Positions 7,327 through 10,045 of a DNA stretch of 10,045 bases are shown piece after piece. This DNA is from Solirubrobacteraceae bacterium (GTDB lineage Bacteria > Actinomycetota > Thermoleophilia > Solirubrobacterales > Solirubrobacteraceae): positions 1-10,045 of the forward strand of contig JAICJK010000050.1 in assembly GCA_025928415.1 (NCBI GenBank), in the 5' to 3' direction. The translations under genes were made by a program, and so were the position numbers. Below the pieces are notes generated by a model. It was not told the origin of the DNA, ran no database searches, and saw only the letters and a program-made list of their open reading frames with translations. Each line of letters starts with the position of its first letter. Within the stretch, counting starts at the first letter, position 1.

Positions 7327-7824
7327 ATGCTCGAGGTGCTCGACGTGGACGTCACGACGCTCGCCGTGGACGCGATCGCCAACGCGGCGAACACCGAGCT
7401 GCTGCACGGCGGCGGCGTGGCGCTCGCCATCGAGCGGGCGGGCGGCGAGGTCGTGCGGCGCCAGAGCCGCGAGCGCGCGCCGATCGGGCTCGGCGAGGCG
7501 GTCGACACCGACGCGGGCGCGATGCCGAGCCGCTGGGTGATCCACGCGGCGACGATGGAGCTCGGCGGGCCGACGAGCGCGGACGTGATCCGGCGCGCGA
7601 CGGCCGCGACGCTCGCCAGGGCCGACGCCCTGGGGGCCCGGAGCCTCGCGCTGGTCGCCTTCGGCGCCGGCGTCGGCGGCTTCCCGCTCGACGAGGTCGC
7701 CCGCATCGAGGTCGGCGAGGTGCGCCGCCACCTGGGCGCCGGCGGCAGCGGCCTGCAGCGCGTCGTCTTCGCGGTGCGCGGCGAGGCGGCGCGGCGGGCC
7801 TTCGAGGCGGCGGTGGCCGCGTGA
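7327..7824 (+). CDS. Macro-domain protein (predicted ADP-ribose-binding)
   Basis: The 165-aa product is a single stand-alone macro domain. Visible are the first strand with Asp8 in VDVTTL (the place of GDIT in relatives), VDAIANAANTELLHGGGV (14-31; Asn22 and the Gly loop 28-30 line the ADP-ribose site), VIHAATMELGG (71-81), and the phosphate-binding loop AFGAGVGGFPLDEVARI (111-127). This is closest in pattern to Af1521-type macro domains. Members bind ADP-ribose and some hydrolyse O-acetyl-ADP-ribose or remove ADP-ribose from proteins; which applies here is unknown. ATG 7327 is chosen because the domain begins at once. The G-run just before it is too close to be a good ribosome site. The frame is open further upstream, but that part is antisense to the dehydrogenase. 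The TGA stop overlaps the next gene's GTG by 4 nt. Confidence 0.88.
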   Translation: MLEVLDVDVTTLAVDAIANAANTELLHGGGVALAIERAGGEVVRRQSRERAPIGLGEAVDTDAGAMPSRWVIHAATMELGGPTSADVIRRATAATLARADALGARSLALVAFGAGVGGFPLDEVARIEVGEVRRHLGAGGSGLQRVVFAVRGEAARRAFEAAVAA

Positions 7825-8081
7825 GCGGCGCGGCCGAGCTGCCCGGCCCCACGCGGCCGGACAAGATCTCGATCTGGCCCGTCGAGGAGGACCGCTTCGG
7901 GATCGACGTGCTCTACACCGGCGCGGTCGGGTTCAAGCGCGCCGACCAGGTGCAGCGCCAGCTCGAGGGCGCGGGCGTGGCGGCGCTCCTGCGCCAGGAG
8001 GGCGAGCGCGGCTGGGTCGTGCGCTTCGGGCCCGTCGTTCGTGAGGACATGCTAACGGTGCTGAACGGGTTCGTGTGGTAG
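7821..8081 (+). CDS. Small protein of unknown function, coupled to macro-domain gene
   Basis: I do not recognise this 86-aa product. It starts at GTG 7821, inside the GTGA overlap with the macro-domain stop, so the two are very likely co-translated. After about 17 polar N-terminal residues it reads as an alternating pattern: strand (FGIDVLYTGAVG), helix (KRADQVQRQLEGAG), strand (VAALLRQ), strand (GWVVRFGPV), helix (REDMLTVLNGFVW). That order, and the GWVVRFGPV motif followed by a helix, resembles the fold pattern of SPOR domains, which bind denuded peptidoglycan glycan. However, no signal peptide or membrane segment is seen, so a cytoplasmic role is more likely. Codon use and GC fit the neighbours, which supports a real gene. 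Confidence 0.75.
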   Translation: MSGAAELPGPTRPDKISIWPVEEDRFGIDVLYTGAVGFKRADQVQRQLEGAGVAALLRQEGERGWVVRFGPVVREDMLTVLNGFVW

Positions 8082-8084
8082 GGA

Positions 8085-8098
8085 CAGCGACATCGCTG
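8085..8098. promoter_or_regulatory. Short palindrome upstream of the lipoprotein gene (possible operator)
   Basis: CAGCGACATCGCTG has perfect 6-bp arms around a 2-bp centre, placed in the 36-nt gap before the lipoprotein gene at 8118. The 2-nt centre is too tight for an RNA hairpin loop without fraying, so a dimeric DNA-binding site is the more natural reading. It is absent from the same place before the second paralogue. It could be chance in such GC-rich DNA. Confidence 0.25.
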
Positions 8099-8106
8099 CG
8101 CGGCAC

Positions 8107-8112
8107 GGGGAG
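8107..8112 (+). promoter_or_regulatory. Ribosome-binding site of the first lipoprotein gene
   Basis: GGGGAG lies five nucleotides before ATG 8118 and supports that start over later in-frame codons. The second paralogue has no comparable site before its ATG at 9728. Confidence 0.55.
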
Positions 8113-8117
8113 CTGGC

Positions 8118-9716
8118 ATGGGACGGCCCTGGGGGATCGGGACGGGCAGGCGCGGCGCGGGCGCCGCGATCGGGCTCGCGCTGGCCGCGCTGGCGGTCGG
8201 CTGCGCCGCGCAGACCGACCCGGCCGCGGTGTCCGGGCCGACCGCCGCGCGGCTGAACGCCCATGGGCACACCGACGTGTCCGCCGGGCACTACGAGTTC
8301 CAGTACGCGCCGGATGCGGCGCTGCTGGGCACCGGCGACCAGTTCGTGACGCCGACGCGGGGCCCGATTCCCGCCCATACGCCGGCCTCGGGCGACGCGG
8401 CGATCGCGGAGAACGTGGCGGCCCTGCGGCCCGCGACGACGTACAGCTACCGGGTCTGCGGCGGCGACGCGGCGATCCATCCGGACGTGTGCGGCGCGAC
8501 GCTCACGTTCACGACCCCCGCCGGCCAGGCGGCGGTCGACTTCGCGCCGAGCAACCCGGCGCTGCTTTCCGGCACCCCGGACGTGACGGGCTACGCCCTC
8601 GCCCCGGTGGTGGGGGACTTCGACCGCGACGGGAACCTCGACGTGGCCGTGCTCGGCCACGGGGAAGGCAGCGGCGCGCCGGCCGGCCCGCTGCTGCTGC
8701 TGCGCGGCGACGGCCGCGGCGGCTTCGCGGCGCCGGAGAGCCTCGGGCTGCCCGCGGGGATGGATCAGGCGACGGCGCTGGCGGGCGGGGACTTCGACCA
8801 CGACGGGCGCCGCGACCTCGCGATCGCCGGCGGCACCTCCTCGGGCGGCGTGGTCCAGATCCTGCGCGGCGACGGCAGCGGCGGCTTCACCGCCGGCCCG
8901 CCCACCACGGTCTCGGCAGCCCCCTATCCGTCCGCCCTCGAGCTCGTCGCGGCCGACCTGAATCGCGACGGCAAGCTGGATCTGGTCGCCGCGGCCGGCG
9001 GGCGCCTGCTCGTGCTGCTTGGCGACGGAGCCGGCGGGCTCGGCGCCCCCCGGGACGTCGGCCTCGCCTCCGAGTTCCACAAGCCAGTGGTGAGCGACCT
9101 CGACCACGACGGCATCCCGGACCTCGTGGCCGACGGCTTCCGCCCGGGCGTCGACGACACCAGCTCGGGCGGGGGGCCGTGGGTCGGGGTCCTACTCGGA
9201 GACGGGAGCGGCGGCTTCGGCGCGCCGCTGCTGCTCGCGGGCGGGAACCCCGATCATGGTCTCGTGGGGGGTGGTCTCGCGGTGGGGGACGTCAACCGGG
9301 ACGGCAACCGGGACGTCGTCGTGCCTGGCGCGCTGTGGCTCGGCGACGGCGCGGGCGGCTTCGCGGCGTCGCGCGCGATCCCGAACTCCCCCGACAGCGC
9401 CGTCGTGCTCTCCGACGTCAACGGCGACGGGCGGCTCGACCTCGCCGGCGGCATGACGTCCTACGGCGCCTACGGCTTGGGGCTGGAGATGCGCATCCGG
9501 GTGCTGCTCGGAAACGGGGACGGCAGCTTCCGGACGCCCAACGACTTCGGGTGCGGAACGGCGCGCGGCTGCCAGCTCCCAGGCGGCTACACGGAGATCC
9601 TCGCCTCGGACCTGTTCCGCGACGGGCGCCCCTCGCTGCTCGGCGTCGGCACGACGGTCACCGACACGAGCGGCGACGGCGTGGTGACCGTCGAGCGGAA
9701 CACAACAGGCGGATAG
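8118..9716 (+). CDS. Predicted lipoprotein with FnIII-like region and seven FG-GAP/VCBS-type repeats
   Basis: The 532-aa product is predicted to be exported and lipid-anchored. A basic N-terminus (GTGRRG) is followed by a hydrophobic stretch (16-27) and a lipobox-like LAVGC with Cys29. Residues about 38-134 look like a fibronectin-III-like domain: GPTAARLNAHG at the start, LRPATTYSYRV near the end, and Cys114/Cys125 placed to form a disulfide. From about 160 seven repeats follow, each with a calcium-loop pattern D-x-D/N-x-D-G-x-x-D and a later LLGDGSGGF-like strand; loops start at Asp167, 225, 280, 327, 391, 433 and 498. The last repeat is degenerate (DLFRDGRPS). Seven such repeats normally close a beta-propeller, as in integrin alpha heads and many bacterial surface proteins used in adhesion or ligand binding. 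The ligand is unknown. No catalytic motif is seen. A tandem paralogue follows 11 nt downstream. Confidence 0.88.
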   Translation: MGRPWGIGTGRRGAGAAIGLALAALAVGCAAQTDPAAVSGPTAARLNAHGHTDVSAGHYEFQYAPDAALLGTGDQFVTPTRGPIPAHTPASGDAAIAENVAALRPATTYSYRVCGGDAAIHPDVCGATLTFTTPAGQAAVDFAPSNPALLSGTPDVTGYALAPVVGDFDRDGNLDVAVLGHGEGSGAPAGPLLLLRGDGRGGFAAPESLGLPAGMDQATALAGGDFDHDGRRDLAIAGGTSSGGVVQILRGDGSGGFTAGPPTTVSAAPYPSALELVAADLNRDGKLDLVAAAGGRLLVLLGDGAGGLGAPRDVGLASEFHKPVVSDLDHDGIPDLVADGFRPGVDDTSSGGGPWVGVLLGDGSGGFGAPLLLAGGNPDHGLVGGGLAVGDVNRDGNRDVVVPGALWLGDGAGGFAASRAIPNSPDSAVVLSDVNGDGRLDLAGGMTSYGAYGLGLEMRIRVLLGNGDGSFRTPNDFGCGTARGCQLPGGYTEILASDLFRDGRPSLLGVGTTVTDTSGDGVVTVERNTTGG

Positions 9717-9727
9717 CGGCGCGCGGC

Positions 9728-10045
9728 ATGGCATGCGCTGAGCGGATCGCGACGGGCAGGCGCCGCGCGGGCGCCGTCGCGATCGGGCTCGCGCTCGCCG
9801 CGCTCGCGGCCGGCTGCGCCGCGCAGACCGACCCGGCGACGGTCTCCGGGCCGACCTCCGCACGCCTGAACGCGCACGGCCAGACCGACACGTCGGCGGC
9901 GCACTACGAGTTCCAGTACGCCACCGAGGCGGGGCTGCTCGGCACCGCCGACGGCTTCGCGACGCCCACGCGCGGGCCGATCCCGCCGCACACGCCGAAC
10001 CTCCCGTTCTCGGAGCGCGTCACGGCGCTGCGGCCGGGCACGACC
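9728..10045 (+). CDS. Paralogous lipoprotein, N-terminal part (runs off right edge)
   Basis: The 106 codons in view, from ATG 9728 to the window edge, repeat the start of the preceding gene: TGRR-rich basic N-terminus, hydrophobic stretch, lipobox-like LAAGC with Cys30, then the FnIII-like region (GPTSARLNAHG, HYEFQYA, TPTRGPIP, LRPGTT). Over 72 aligned residues from IGLAL to HTP I count 59 identities (82%) with its neighbour, without gaps. The remainder, presumably FG-GAP-type repeats, is outside the window. The gene begins only 11 nt after the stop of the first, without an evident Shine-Dalgarno, so the two are probably co-transcribed. The other nearby ATG (9733) meets a stop after one codon and is excluded. 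Confidence 0.85.
   Translation, partial: MACAERIATGRRRAGAVAIGLALAALAAGCAAQTDPATVSGPTSARLNAHGQTDTSAAHYEFQYATEAGLLGTADGFATPTRGPIPPHTPNLPFSERVTALRPGTT

Overview
The window is very GC-rich chromosomal DNA with GTG and TTG start options, GTGA/ATGA gene overlaps and almost no intergenic space. The gene order rpmB – DAK2/FakA-like – recG – rsmD – coaD – SepIVA-like coiled-coil is a known actinobacterial arrangement. Together with lipoproteins that combine a fibronectin-III-like region with FG-GAP repeats, it suggests a deep-branching actinomycete, possibly Thermoleophilia/Solirubrobacterales. That placement is inferred from style and synteny, not from a search.

Layout. (1) 1-772, minus strand: N-terminal 257 codons of a Hanks-type Ser/Thr protein kinase that runs off the left edge. 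(2) 773-820: a 48-bp divergent spacer with a likely -10 element for rpmB only 10 bp from its ATG. (3) 821-6385, plus strand: a compact housekeeping cluster, namely ribosomal protein L28, a FakA/YloV-type DAK2 protein, RecG helicase, RsmD 16S rRNA methyltransferase, CoaD phosphopantetheine adenylyltransferase and a SepIVA/DivIVA-like coiled-coil protein. recG/rsmD and rsmD/coaD overlap by 4 nt, so the cluster is very probably one transcription unit with translational coupling. (4) 6382-7293, minus strand: a D-2-hydroxyacid dehydrogenase whose stop codon interlocks with that of the coiled-coil gene. (5) 7327-8081, plus strand: a macro-domain protein translationally coupled to an 86-aa protein of unknown function, divergent from the dehydrogenase. 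(6) 8118-10045, plus strand: two tandem paralogous lipoproteins, the first complete (FnIII-like region plus seven FG-GAP/VCBS-type repeats), the second cut by the window edge.

The left two thirds serve core functions: translation, fatty-acid or phospholipid supply, DNA repair, rRNA modification, CoA synthesis and probably envelope growth or division. The right third is accessory. The most interesting parts are the macro-domain/86-aa pair, whose small partner has a SPOR-like strand-helix pattern, and the tandem lipoprotein duplication. No rRNA, tRNA, CRISPR array, insertion sequence or phage gene was seen, and no gap longer than about 50 bp lacks a gene. I do not see a clear-cut new defence or mobile system.
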